Shown here: positions 54,204-63,471 of the stretch, piece by piece | Layout of the letters: each line of letters begins with the position of its first letter | Numbering within the stretch: the first letter of the stretch is position 1 | NCBI GenBank assembly: GCA_030629005.1 | Contig: DAOVPV010000002.1 | Location: 1 to 64,000, forward strand | Origin: a bacterium | Lineage (GTDB): Bacteria > Babelota > Babeliae > Babelales > UASB340 | Length of the DNA stretch: 64,000 nucleotides | Direction: 5' to 3' | Notes under the pieces: model-generated | The model's database searches: none | Seen by the model: the letters and a program-made list of their open reading frames with translations, nothing else | Told to the model about the DNA's origin: nothing | Translations under genes and position numbers: made by a program

Positions 54204-56591
54204 CTATTTTTTACTCAAAATCATAATTTCTTTAAGTACAGTATCTGGATTTAAAGAAATAGAATCAATACCCTCTTTAACCAAAAAATCTGTAATTTCT
54301 GGATAATCAGACGGAGCCTGTCCGCAAATTCCAATCTTTTTCTTATTTTTTTTAGCACCCTTAATAGCCATAGACATCATAACCTTAACAGCATCATTTC
54401 TTTCATCAAAAATAGATGCCACCAATTCTGAATCCCTGTCCACAGCCAGCGTTGTCTGAGTTAAATCATTAGAACCAATAGAAAAACCATCAAAATATTT
54501 ACTAAATTGATCTATTAAAATTACATTAGATGGAATTTCACACATCATATAAACTTGTAGCTTTTTCTTGCCTCGAGAAAGACCATGTTTTTTCATTTCC
54601 GCCAATACCAATTCTGCTTCTTTTGTAGTTCTTACAAATGGAATCATAACGATTACATTATCCAAACCCATCTCTTCTCTTATTTTTTTAATAGCTAAGC
54701 ACTCAAGTTTAAATGCATCTTTATATTTTTCATTATAATATCTAGAAGCACCTCTAAAACCAATCATAGGATTTTCTTCTACGGGTTCAAAATATCTACC
54801 TGCAATAAGTTGTCTATACTCATTACTCTTAAAATCAGAAAGTCTTATAATTACAGACTTTGGATAAAATGCTGCAGCAATAGTACCCGCTTCTTGCGCC
54901 AATTTATCTACAAAAAATTGTTTTTTATCTTTATAACCAAAAGTTAATTTATTAATTAAATCTTTATCTTTTTTTAATGTTACTTTATTTTGCTCAACAA
55001 GAGCGCATGGGTGAATTTGAATTGAGTTATTAATAATAAATTCTAATCTTGCAAGCCCAACCCCATTACAAGGCAATTTCGCAAAATTAAAAGCTTGATC
55101 AGGGTTGCCAACATTTATTAAAAGTTCAACTTTTAACTTTGGAATCTTTTTTAATTCTATTTTTTCTATTTTAAAATTTACTTTACCAGAATAAACAAAA
55201 CCGATTTCACCATTACTACAATCTATTGTTACAATATCACCCGTCTTTAATTTTTTTGTAGCACCCACTGCTCCAACTATTGCAGGTATTCCAATCTCTC
55301 TACTTACTATTGCTGCATGGCAAGTCCGGCCACCTCTATTTGCCACAATAGCTGCGGCACGCTTCATTATTGGCTCCCAGTCAGGATCTGTCATATCAGT
55401 CACAAGTATTTCACCCTCTTTTACCTGATGCATATTTTTTGCAGAAAAAATAACTCTAACCCGACCAGTAGCAATTTTTCTACCAACACTTTTTCCTGTA
55501 ATCAATATTTTCTTTTTACTTTTCTTATCCAATACATATTCTTCAGAAATATTTTGATCTTGTCTTAAAGAATGGACCGTCTCAGGTCTTGCCTGAACAA
55601 TATAAATTTTACCATCTATACCATCTTTGGCCCACTCTATATCCATAGGAGACCATTGCTTTTTTAACTTTGAATAATAATTTTCTATTATCAAACACTG
55701 TTCCGCTATTTTTAAAATTTCATCATCACTCAAAGAAAAGGATAATTTATCTTTTTTAGATACAGAAATATTTTTTACAGGATTCGTTTTTAATCCGGAA
55801 TATATTAATTTTTTATTTTTAGAACCCAATCTTTTTTTTAATATAGGCTTAAAACCTTTTTCTAAGGTTAATTTATGAACATAAAATTCATCTGGGCTAA
55901 CACTACCTTGAACAATATTTTCACCCAGACCATAAGACGAATTAATAAAAATAACATTTCTAAAACCTGATTCTGTATCTAACGTAAATGCAACTCCAGC
56001 AGAAGCCAAATCCGATCTTACCATTTTTTGTACACCAATAGACAAAGAAACATCCATGTGATCAAAACCATGGTCCATTCTATAAGATATAGCTCTATCA
56101 TTAAATAAAGAAGCAAACGATTTTTTACATGCATCCAAAAGATGCTTTTCTCCTGAAATATTTAAAAAGGTATCTTGCTGACCTGCAAAGGATGCTTCTG
56201 GCAAATCTTCTGCCGTTGCAGAAGAGCGAACAGCAAAAGAACAAGTTTTACCATATTTTTTTTGCATATTTTTATAACTTTTTGCAATTTCAATTTCCAA
56301 GTCTTTTGGCAAACTTGCTTTATAAATTAAACTTCTTATTTTTTTTCCGATTAATACAAACTTTTTTAAATTTTTTTTATCAACCTTATCTAACAATTTA
56401 ATTATCTTTTCATCTAAATTATTAAAATTAAGATGATATCTATATGCTTGAGCAGTTATAACAAAACCAGATGGAATTAATACACCCTTTGCCGTTAACT
56501 TTTGAATCATTTCACCAAGAGAAGCATTCTTGCCACCAACCGATGGAATATCACTAATACGTAACTCTTCAAACTTTTTTATAAATTTCAT
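54204..56591 (-). CDS. ppsA: Phosphoenolpyruvate synthase
   Basis: 795 residues, normal length. Order: an ATP-binding domain (SVGGKNASLGEM at about residue 18), phosphohistidine domain with GGRTCHAAIVSREIGIPA near residue 419, and the PEP-binding domain with GRYFEPVEENPMIGFRG and SIGSNDLTQTTLAVDRD. It makes PEP from pyruvate, ATP and water, or runs in reverse to form ATP. With enolase downstream it links to glycolysis or gluconeogenesis. Confidence 0.95.
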   Translation of the reverse strand: MKFIKKFEELRISDIPSVGGKNASLGEMIQKLTAKGVLIPSGFVITAQAYRYHLNFNNLDEKIIKLLDKVDKKNLKKFVLIGKKIRSLIYKASLPKDLEIEIAKSYKNMQKKYGKTCSFAVRSSATAEDLPEASFAGQQDTFLNISGEKHLLDACKKSFASLFNDRAISYRMDHGFDHMDVSLSIGVQKMVRSDLASAGVAFTLDTESGFRNVIFINSSYGLGENIVQGSVSPDEFYVHKLTLEKGFKPILKKRLGSKNKKLIYSGLKTNPVKNISVSKKDKLSFSLSDDEILKIAEQCLIIENYYSKLKKQWSPMDIEWAKDGIDGKIYIVQARPETVHSLRQDQNISEEYVLDKKSKKKILITGKSVGRKIATGRVRVIFSAKNMHQVKEGEILVTDMTDPDWEPIMKRAAAIVANRGGRTCHAAIVSREIGIPAIVGAVGATKKLKTGDIVTIDCSNGEIGFVYSGKVNFKIEKIELKKIPKLKVELLINVGNPDQAFNFAKLPCNGVGLARLEFIINNSIQIHPCALVEQNKVTLKKDKDLINKLTFGYKDKKQFFVDKLAQEAGTIAAAFYPKSVIIRLSDFKSNEYRQLIAGRYFEPVEENPMIGFRGASRYYNEKYKDAFKLECLAIKKIREEMGLDNVIVMIPFVRTTKEAELVLAEMKKHGLSRGKKKLQVYMMCEIPSNVILIDQFSKYFDGFSIGSNDLTQTTLAVDRDSELVASIFDERNDAVKVMMSMAIKGAKKNKKKIGICGQAPSDYPEITDFLVKEGIDSISLNPDTVLKEIMILSKK

Positions 56592-56664
56592 GGCAATTTG
56601 ACCCCTTTTTTTATTATATTTAAAAAAATTATTTTAATGATATTTTATATTTAAAGGATTTAAC

Positions 56665-57735
56665 ATGCTAACTAAATATTTAACTTTTATATTATATGAC
56701 AGTATATCTAACTCTATTTTTATAAGCCAAGTATTAAAACCAATTTTAAATTTACTTCAAGAAGATCACAACTTAGAAATAAATTTAGTGTCATTTGAAA
56801 AAAAAAGACCAACAAATAAAACCTTAAAAAATTTAATACCTGCTCATGAAAGATTACACTTCATACTTTGCAGACGCTTACCATTTCTTGGAAAATTCAC
56901 ATTAAACTTTGCCGTTTTTCAATTAAACAAATTATTTAAAATAATCGATCACAAAAAGATAATTTCAAGAGGCCCTCTTGCTGGATGGATCACGCAAAAA
57001 ACACTTAATAAACTTTACACGAAAACCAACAAAAATAATATCACATTAAAAATACAAGCACGAGGCCTTTGTGCAGAAGAATACAGGTTTGCAACGGAGG
57101 ATACAAAAGAAAACTTTGTATTTAAAAAAATAAGAAAATCTATTTATAAAAAACTTAAAATCGTAGAATATGAAGCATATAAAAAAGATAATAACCCTCA
57201 CTTTAAAAAGAAAATAGAATCTGTAAGCCCTGCTCTCAAAGAATATCTAGCAACAAATTTTTATGCAGCAAAATCAACCATATCATTAGCAACAAAAGAT
57301 ATTCCTCAAAATATAAACGAAAAAGAAAAAACAAAATGGAGAAAAATTATAAGAACAAAATTAAACATAAAAGATGATCAGCCTGCTTATTGCTATAGCG
57401 GATCATATAAGGTATGGCAATGCATTCCAGAAATAATTGAATATTTTTGCCAGCAATATAATAAAAATTCAAAAAGTTTTCTTTTATTATTATCGCCAAA
57501 CAAAAAAGAACTAAAAAAATTACTCCTAAATAAAAACATCCCAAAAACGAATTATGCTCTTTTAAATGTAAAAGCAGAAGATCTATTTAAATATATGGCT
57601 GCAGGAGATGTAGGATTATTATTTAGAAATAAAGATATAATAAACTGGGTTTCAAGGCCTACAAAAATGCTTGAATATCAGGCTGCAGGGTTAAAAATTA
57701 TACACAACCAAACAATTGCCTGGTTAGAAAATTAA
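56665..57735 (+). CDS. Glycosyltransferase-like protein with short C-terminus
   Basis: 356 residues, resembling GT4-type transferases with a Rossmann C-domain: PAYCYSGSYKVWQCIPEII, YMAAGDVGLLFRNKD and RPTKMLEYQAAGLKII, the Ex7E-like motif region. It stops about 15 residues after this region, where other GT4 proteins continue, and a dispersed repeat copy (57756-57777) begins 21 nt later. It may be truncated. Sugar and acceptor unknown. AAAGGA precedes the ATG. Confidence 0.7.
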   Translation: MLTKYLTFILYDSISNSIFISQVLKPILNLLQEDHNLEINLVSFEKKRPTNKTLKNLIPAHERLHFILCRRLPFLGKFTLNFAVFQLNKLFKIIDHKKIISRGPLAGWITQKTLNKLYTKTNKNNITLKIQARGLCAEEYRFATEDTKENFVFKKIRKSIYKKLKIVEYEAYKKDNNPHFKKKIESVSPALKEYLATNFYAAKSTISLATKDIPQNINEKEKTKWRKIIRTKLNIKDDQPAYCYSGSYKVWQCIPEIIEYFCQQYNKNSKSFLLLLSPNKKELKKLLLNKNIPKTNYALLNVKAEDLFKYMAAGDVGLLFRNKDIINWVSRPTKMLEYQAAGLKIIHNQTIAWLEN

Positions 57736-57755
57736 AGCTAGGTATCGTTACCTAA

Positions 57756-57777
57756 TCGGAAGAAACATTTAATGTTA
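57756..57777 (+). repeat. 22-nt dispersed repeat, copy 5
   Basis: Exact consensus, intergenic, 21 nt after the glycosyltransferase-like gene. Confidence 0.85.
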
Positions 57778-57814
57778 TGGCGTTTTATCAATAGAAATCT
57801 AACCTTTTTTAACA

Positions 57815-58117
57815 TTAGTCTTTGCTAAAATATTTGATCTTAATATATTCTATATAGCATTGTCTTATAACCCCTATAATTAAATCATTTATAACTATTT
57901 CTGAATCACCTGTAAGGGATTTATTTTCTAGGCCCTCGACTATACTATTAATCGTTTGTTTTGTAACTTCTTTTATTTTATTTAACCTCTCTTGATAGAA
58001 AAAGTCTTCCCTCGTTGTAGATTCAAATTCAAGAACACCCAATAATTCTTTAAAGCAGCTTATATATAATTTTGGGGAAAAAATAACGTCTTCTACAATT
58101 AAAAGATCTTTAATCAT
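57815..58117 (-). CDS. Hypothetical protein, possibly 5'-truncated
   Basis: 100 residues from an ATG (58117) with no Shine-Dalgarno. The frame stays open upstream to a TAG (about 58234) and reads like protein (LIEALDGYLKGIIREKF), but has no ATG, GTG or TTG there. A one-base shift would join it to VSKIEQYF after a TAG following the upstream gene. So it may be the remnant of a longer gene. No family recognised. Confidence 0.45.
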   Translation of the reverse strand: MIKDLLIVEDVIFSPKLYISCFKELLGVLEFESTTREDFFYQERLNKIKEVTKQTINSIVEGLENKSLTGDSEIVINDLIIGVIRQCYIEYIKIKYFSKD

Positions 58118-58250
58118 AATTGAACATTTATTTTTTTCTTCTGCAAAATAAAAATCAATCGTTTTTTCTTTAAACTTTTCTCTAATTATTCCTTTTAAAT
58201 ATCCGTCTAAAGCCTCAATTAAAGAAATATTGTTCTATTTTACTTACTAT

Positions 58251-59237
58251 TTAGAGTTTTACACATTCACCAAACTTTAATACATGTAATTTTTTATTGG
58301 ATAAAAACTCTTTATTTTCTTCCCAACTATCATGAAGTCTTTGTATTGGTAAAGAAAATGTATCTAGATTAAGTTTAAATGTTCCCCAATGCATTGGTAT
58401 AAAATTTTCAGCATTTAGATCTATAAACGCTTTTACAGCTTGCTTAGAACACAAATGAGAAAATTTAACTGTATCTCGAGGCTCAACCGGTCCAATTGGC
58501 ATTAAAGCAATATCTATCGTTTTAAAATATTGAGCAATATCTTTAAAGTGATTGTCATAAGCTGTATCGCCAGCAAAATAAATATTTTTATAATTTACCG
58601 TTATCATCCAACTGCCCCAGAACGATTTATTTATCTGTGAATATTTTCTACCAGACCAATGTACCGCAGGCAAAAAACTAAACTTAATTTCTTTATTATT
58701 AAAGTAAAAAAAACAATCTTGCCACCAGTCCAATTCTATTACTTTTAAAAAATTATTTTTAAAAAACCAGCTTGATGTTCCCTCAGGGATTAAAATCGTA
58801 GGATTAAATTTTTTTAATTCTAACAATGTTTTATAATCAAAGTGATCGGCATGATCATGAGAAATTAAAACATAATCTATTTTGGGCAAATCTTTTATAT
58901 TAATACCAGATGGTAAGACTCTTTTATATAAAAACATTAAACCATAAAAAATTGGATCAACTAATATATTAATACCTGAAATCTGTATCAAAAAAGAAGA
59001 ATGTCCTATCCAAGTAATTTTTAAATCTTCACTATAAGAATCAGGAATAGATGGAGTATACCAATCTGCAAGTTTTACTCCCTGCAAGTATTTTGAAGAA
59101 TTGCAAGATCTTAAAGACATCGGTAACGCTTTTGCAAAATTTATAGCTAACTCTTTAGCCCGCGCAAATCGTCCCAAAACTTTTTCTCTATAAATATATT
59201 TGTTTATCTTATTACCAAGATCTAAATTTTTACTCAT
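58251..59237 (-). CDS. NAPE-PLD-like metallo-beta-lactamase-fold hydrolase
   Basis: 328 residues from the ATG at 59237; the frame is open to 59273, overlapping mnmA. The zinc site SHDHADHFD is near residue 118, PAVHWSGR and FAGDTAYDNHF follow, and the family motif MPIGPVEPRD near residue 235. NAPE-PLD-like enzymes cleave N-acyl-phosphatidylethanolamine, and bacterial members are often uncharacterised. A role in membrane lipid turnover is likely but not proven. Confidence 0.85.
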   Translation of the reverse strand: MSKNLDLGNKINKYIYREKVLGRFARAKELAINFAKALPMSLRSCNSSKYLQGVKLADWYTPSIPDSYSEDLKITWIGHSSFLIQISGINILVDPIFYGLMFLYKRVLPSGINIKDLPKIDYVLISHDHADHFDYKTLLELKKFNPTILIPEGTSSWFFKNNFLKVIELDWWQDCFFYFNNKEIKFSFLPAVHWSGRKYSQINKSFWGSWMITVNYKNIYFAGDTAYDNHFKDIAQYFKTIDIALMPIGPVEPRDTVKFSHLCSKQAVKAFIDLNAENFIPMHWGTFKLNLDTFSLPIQRLHDSWEENKEFLSNKKLHVLKFGECVKL

Positions 59238-59245
59238 AAAATTAA

Positions 59246-60298
59246 TTACTCTATTTTGCCACACCCAAGACAAGTGTCATTATCATAAAAAACTGCAAAT
59301 TGGCCAGAAGCTAAACCTTGATCATCTTTATCTAAAGCAACTATTGCTCTATTTTCTTTTATAAAATCTAATTTACAATTATATAGATACTCCCCATGCC
59401 TAATTTTAACCTTCAAATTTATTTTTTCAGGCTTTTTCCCCAAAATCCAATTAAAATCTAAAACTACAAACTCTTTTCTACTCTTTTCTTCAGAATAATA
59501 TTTATTAGAAATATAAACAATATTCTTTTTTATATCCTTAGAAACAACGAACCAAGGGCCACCGGAAAGACCAATTCCTTTCCTTTGCCCAACAGTAAAA
59601 TACCAAAAGCCATCGTGTTGACTTAAAATTTTACCTGTCTCTATTTCAACTAAATTACCTTTTTCTACACCAAGATGATGTTTTATAAAATCACCAAAAT
59701 TTATTTTACCCAAAAAACAAATACCCTGGCTATCTTTTCTTTTAGCGTTTGCTAACTCAAACTTTAATGCCAATTCGCGAATTCGTTCTTTTTTTAAATC
59801 ACTTAAAGGAAAAAGCAATTTGGAAAATTGATCCTGACTTAAATGCGATAAAAAGTAAGTTTGATCTTTAAAACTATCTACCGCCATCTTTAGCATAAAT
59901 TTACCGTTAAGTTCTTCAATTTTTGCATAATGTCCCGTTGCCACTTTATCAAATTTACCAGCAACTTCATCAAAAAAGGCTCCAAATTTTATTCTTTTGT
60001 TACAAAAAATATCCGGACTTGGGGTTCTGCCCGCACGAACTTCAGAAATTGTGTAAGAAACAATCTTATCCCAATACTGTTGCTGCATATTAACAACTTT
60101 TAATGGTACGTTTAATTGCTTACAAACAGCACTGGCATATCTCAAGTCTTCTTCCCATGGACATTGCCCAAGATAAGAAAGCTCATCCTGTAACCAAATT
60201 TTTAAATAAAAGGCAGTTATATCATGCCCCTGATCGCGTAATAATTTTAAAGCGACGGAGCTATCCACCCCACCAGAAAGTAATACTGCTATTTTCAT
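59246..60298 (-). CDS. mnmA: tRNA-specific 2-thiouridylase
   Basis: 350 residues. The PP-loop LSGGVDSSVA at the N-terminus binds ATP. The two catalytic Cys are in PSPDIFCNKRIKF (about 102) and DSQGICFLG (about 193). It thiolates U34 of tRNAs for Lys, Gln and Glu. The C-terminal domain is a beta barrel. Its stop is 8 nt before the NAPE-PLD-like start. Confidence 0.95.
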   Translation of the reverse strand: MKIAVLLSGGVDSSVALKLLRDQGHDITAFYLKIWLQDELSYLGQCPWEEDLRYASAVCKQLNVPLKVVNMQQQYWDKIVSYTISEVRAGRTPSPDIFCNKRIKFGAFFDEVAGKFDKVATGHYAKIEELNGKFMLKMAVDSFKDQTYFLSHLSQDQFSKLLFPLSDLKKERIRELALKFELANAKRKDSQGICFLGKINFGDFIKHHLGVEKGNLVEIETGKILSQHDGFWYFTVGQRKGIGLSGGPWFVVSKDIKKNIVYISNKYYSEEKSRKEFVVLDFNWILGKKPEKINLKVKIRHGEYLYNCKLDFIKENRAIVALDKDDQGLASGQFAVFYDNDTCLGCGKIE

Positions 60299-60360
60299 AA
60301 TAATTTAGCTTAACATACAAAAAAAAGCTGCACCACCGGTAAAAGATCTAAAGATTAAAC

Positions 60361-60471
60361 TTATAAATATCCAACAGGAATAGCTGGAGCCTCTCTTGAT
60401 AAAGGAATATCTTTTTCAACAAAACATATTACGACACTTAAAAAATTGTAAATTAATGTTCTTTTATACAT
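60361..60471 (-). CDS. Small protein, hypothetical
   Basis: A 36-residue ORF with GGGGTGA 2 nt before the ATG at 60471, giving MYKRTLIYNFLSVVICF then LSREAPAIPVGYL. A hydrophobic N-terminus then a polar, Pro-rich tail. It lies between eno and mnmA on the same strand, 59 nt after the eno stop. The tight Shine-Dalgarno favours a real gene; spacing is short. Confidence 0.4.
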   Translation of the reverse strand: MYKRTLIYNFLSVVICFVEKDIPLSREAPAIPVGYL

Positions 60472-60530
60472 ATTCACCCCGTTTATTGTGAAATTGGATT
60501 CCACAATAACCGAAACAATTTTAATATTAA

Positions 60531-61790
60531 TCATGAAGATGAATTAAACTCTATCTCCAACAGCCTATTATATTTTGCCACACGTTCACTTCGACAGGGA
60601 GCGCCAGCCTTCATCTGCCCTGCCCCAACAGCAACCGCTAAATCAGAAATAAAAGTATCGCAAGTCTCGCCAGACCGATGAGAAATTACCGTTTTATAAC
60701 CATTGTCTTGAGCAAGTCTTATAGCAGCAAGAGTCTCTGTAACTGTTCCTATCTGATTTGGTTTTATAAGCACAGCATTTGCAATGCTACTATCTATGCC
60801 TTTTTGAATTAATCTTGGATTTGTAACAAAAAGATCATCTCCAACAAGTTGAACCTTTTGTCCTAATTTTTCTGTCAAAACTTTCCAGCCACTCCAATCC
60901 TGTTCATAAAGACCATCTTCTATAGAATGTATTGAATAATTTTTAATTAAATCTTCGTAAAAAGAAATTAATTCTTCTGTCGTTAATTTTTCTTTGCCTA
61001 GATTATAAATCTTATTATTTTCATCATAAAACTGCGATGCCGCTACATCTAAACAAAAAACAATATCTTTTCCTAAAGAATAATTACTAGAAACGATAGC
61101 TTGACTTAACAAGTCAAAGACTTTTTTTATGATATCTTTACCAGAGCCTTCAATTTTTGGAGCAAAGCCACCTTCATCTCCAACCCCAACAGCATAACCA
61201 TTCTTTTTTAAAATATCTTTTAAATTATGATAAACAATAGTAGCCATTTGTAGATTTTCAGCAAAACTTTTACCCGATATAGGCATAATCATAAATTCCT
61301 GGAAATCTATACCGTTATCTGCATGCGCACCACCGTTTAAAACGTTAAACATAACTTTAGGTAGGATAAAATTTTTATTACAAAAAAAATCACCTATAAA
61401 TTGATATAATTCTTTTTTTTCTATATAAGCTTGTGCTCGAATTATTGCCATACTAACCGCAAGAATTGCATTTGCACCAAGTTTAGATTTGTTCTCTGTT
61501 CCATCTAAATTTATAAGCTCAGAATCCATTAATTTTAAATCGGATTCTCTGTTAATTAATGTTGGTGCTATAATTTTGTTTATATTCTCAACAGCTTTTA
61601 ACACACCACGTCCAAGATAATGATTTTTATCACCATCTCTTAATTCTAAGGCTTCAAGTTTTCCAGTAGAGGCACCACTAGGAACGCTAGATTTTATTAA
61701 ATGATCATCTTCCATTTGAAGATTACACTCAACAGTTGGCCAACCTCTAGAATCTAAAATTTGATTTGCCCATATTTTTTTAATCTTCAT
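60531..61790 (-). CDS. eno: Enolase
   Basis: 419 residues, slightly short of the usual 430. The N-terminal motif ILDSRGWPTVE, LGANAILAVSMA, the Mg-binding VGDDLFVTN and SHRSGET near residue 368 are intact. It interconverts 2-phosphoglycerate and PEP. ppsA in this window also acts on PEP. Confidence 0.96.
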   Translation of the reverse strand: MKIKKIWANQILDSRGWPTVECNLQMEDDHLIKSSVPSGASTGKLEALELRDGDKNHYLGRGVLKAVENINKIIAPTLINRESDLKLMDSELINLDGTENKSKLGANAILAVSMAIIRAQAYIEKKELYQFIGDFFCNKNFILPKVMFNVLNGGAHADNGIDFQEFMIMPISGKSFAENLQMATIVYHNLKDILKKNGYAVGVGDEGGFAPKIEGSGKDIIKKVFDLLSQAIVSSNYSLGKDIVFCLDVAASQFYDENNKIYNLGKEKLTTEELISFYEDLIKNYSIHSIEDGLYEQDWSGWKVLTEKLGQKVQLVGDDLFVTNPRLIQKGIDSSIANAVLIKPNQIGTVTETLAAIRLAQDNGYKTVISHRSGETCDTFISDLAVAVGAGQMKAGAPCRSERVAKYNRLLEIEFNSSS

Positions 61791-61903
61791 GATAACTTTC
61801 TAAAATTAATAATTAACAGCTTGTTAAATTGACATTTAAATGAAATTATAGTTATTTATAATAGTTTTTTAAATAGGATTACAACCAAAAAGAAAGAATT
61901 AAG

Positions 61904-62263
61904 ATGATTAGCTTATTTTTTACAATGTTAAGCGCAGCAACGGATACAGCCCAGACAATAAATACTAGCAATATACAAAATTTAATATCTAAATACGGCC
62001 AAGCATTTATTTTAATACTTTTTGTGCTAATTTTTTATTTTATGATAATCCGCCCACAAAACAAACAAAAAGTAGCCATCAACAATATGATTGATAACTT
62101 AAAAATCGGCGATAAAATTATTACAAAAGGTGGAATAATTGGCAAAATTTGTGAAATAAATAATAATGAAGTTGTTATTGAGCTATTCGATAAATCTAAA
62201 ATTCAAATACTAAAACACGCAATAATATCTCTGATTAATGACAATAAAGAAAAACTACAATAA
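61904..62263 (+). CDS. yajC: Preprotein translocase subunit YajC
   Basis: 119 residues: a hydrophobic helix (about 30-50) with YFMIIRPQNKQ, then a small soluble domain (KIGDKIITKGGIIGKI). Auxiliary partner of SecDF in the inner membrane. The comEC N-half begins inside its end (26 nt overlap). AGAAAG precedes the ATG. Confidence 0.92.
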   Translation: MISLFFTMLSAATDTAQTINTSNIQNLISKYGQAFILILFVLIFYFMIIRPQNKQKVAINNMIDNLKIGDKIITKGGIIGKICEINNNEVVIELFDKSKIQILKHAIISLINDNKEKLQ

Positions 62264-63371
62264 ATTATTTTTAATATTATTTTTTTTAATATTAGGCATT
62301 TCTTTTCAGGAAATTTTTTCTGTAAAAATTAACACCTTATATTTAGCATGTTTATTAACAATAATTTTTTTACCAACGACTTACACTTACTTTTCTTATA
62401 AAAGCAAGTATCAAATATCGAATAAAAATATAATAAATATTATTCTAGCATTTTATGGAGGAGCATCTCTTTATGCTCATCAAATAAATAATCATAATAA
62501 ATTGTTTGAAAAAATATTAAACAAAAAAATAGACGTTTTATGCGTTATAAAAAACATAAATCAAAAACAAAACTCCAGAATAAAAGAAGAAGTCCTGGTT
62601 GAAGTAAAAAAAACACTAAAACCTACCAAAGAAAAAGTAAACTTTAAGCTTTCACTTTATATAAATAAAAACACAAAACTGGAACAAGGCCAAACAGTAA
62701 TTTTTAGAAATTTAAACATAAAAAAAAATATCAAAAACGATTCTTATCAAAAATATTTAATTAAAGAAAAAGTATTAACATCCATATTCTCAAACAACAT
62801 CAATTATGAAATTATAAAAGAGCCTAAAAATACATTACTTAACAAAATATATAGAATAAGAAGAAAACTATATTTAAGGCTAAAAGAAAAAATACCATCA
62901 AAAACATTTGATTATTTTTCCTCTATATTTCTAGGAAATAAAACAAACATTACAAACGCTGATAACAAAAATCTATTTAACATCTGGGGAGTCTCTCACT
63001 ATTTGGCAAGATCTGGCCTACATATCGTCATTTTTATATTAATATGGCAACTATTATTATCCCTAATACCAATAAGCATAAATTATAAAAACATATTTCT
63101 ACTTATTATCGTCACATTATACACATTGCTAACATGGCCAGCGCTTTCTTTATATAGAGCCGTTTATGTATTCATATTAATACAGCTTTCAAATATACTA
63201 TCGCATCCAAATAAGTACCTACACCTTCTGCTCTTAACAGCAATAGTAAATCTTTTACTAAACCCGATTCAATTCTTTTTTATAGACTTCCAACTAACTT
63301 ACGGACTAACATTTGCCCTGCTATTAGTAAATGAAACAACAAATAATCAAATTAATGCTTTCAAAAAATAA
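62238..63371 (+). CDS. comEC: ComEC-like protein, N-terminal half only
   Basis: 377 residues: two membrane helices, a soluble OB-like region (about 80-200, in the place of DUF4131), and the first half of the competence domain: HYLARSGLHIVIFILIW, LSLYRAVYVF and FFIDFQLTYGLTFALLL, which are the GLH, RA and FQLSF motifs. It stops right after the last motif. The C-half is at 5225-6055. The two pieces sum to 653 residues, close to a full ComEC. It overlaps yajC by 26 nt. Confidence 0.78.
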   Translation: MTIKKNYNKLFLILFFLILGISFQEIFSVKINTLYLACLLTIIFLPTTYTYFSYKSKYQISNKNIINIILAFYGGASLYAHQINNHNKLFEKILNKKIDVLCVIKNINQKQNSRIKEEVLVEVKKTLKPTKEKVNFKLSLYINKNTKLEQGQTVIFRNLNIKKNIKNDSYQKYLIKEKVLTSIFSNNINYEIIKEPKNTLLNKIYRIRRKLYLRLKEKIPSKTFDYFSSIFLGNKTNITNADNKNLFNIWGVSHYLARSGLHIVIFILIWQLLLSLIPISINYKNIFLLIIVTLYTLLTWPALSLYRAVYVFILIQLSNILSHPNKYLHLLLLTAIVNLLLNPIQFFFIDFQLTYGLTFALLLVNETTNNQINAFKK

Positions 63372-63415
63372 ATATATTGAAAAGAATTAACATAACCAAT
63401 TAACATATACATTAA

Positions 63416-63437
63416 TCGGAAGAAACATTTAATGTTA
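63416..63437 (+). repeat. 22-nt dispersed repeat, copy 6
   Basis: Exact consensus, intergenic, 44 nt after the ComEC N-half stop and 34 nt before the C11 peptidase start codon, so it is in the leader of that gene. Confidence 0.85.
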
Positions 63438-63471
63438 ATAAAAAAACATTAAACAAAAAAAAGGAGTTCTT

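Noticed and set aside
61829-61862. TTGACA and TATAAT before yajC as a promoter
   Set aside because: The boxes are both present but the spacer is 22 nt, too long for a standard sigma70 promoter.
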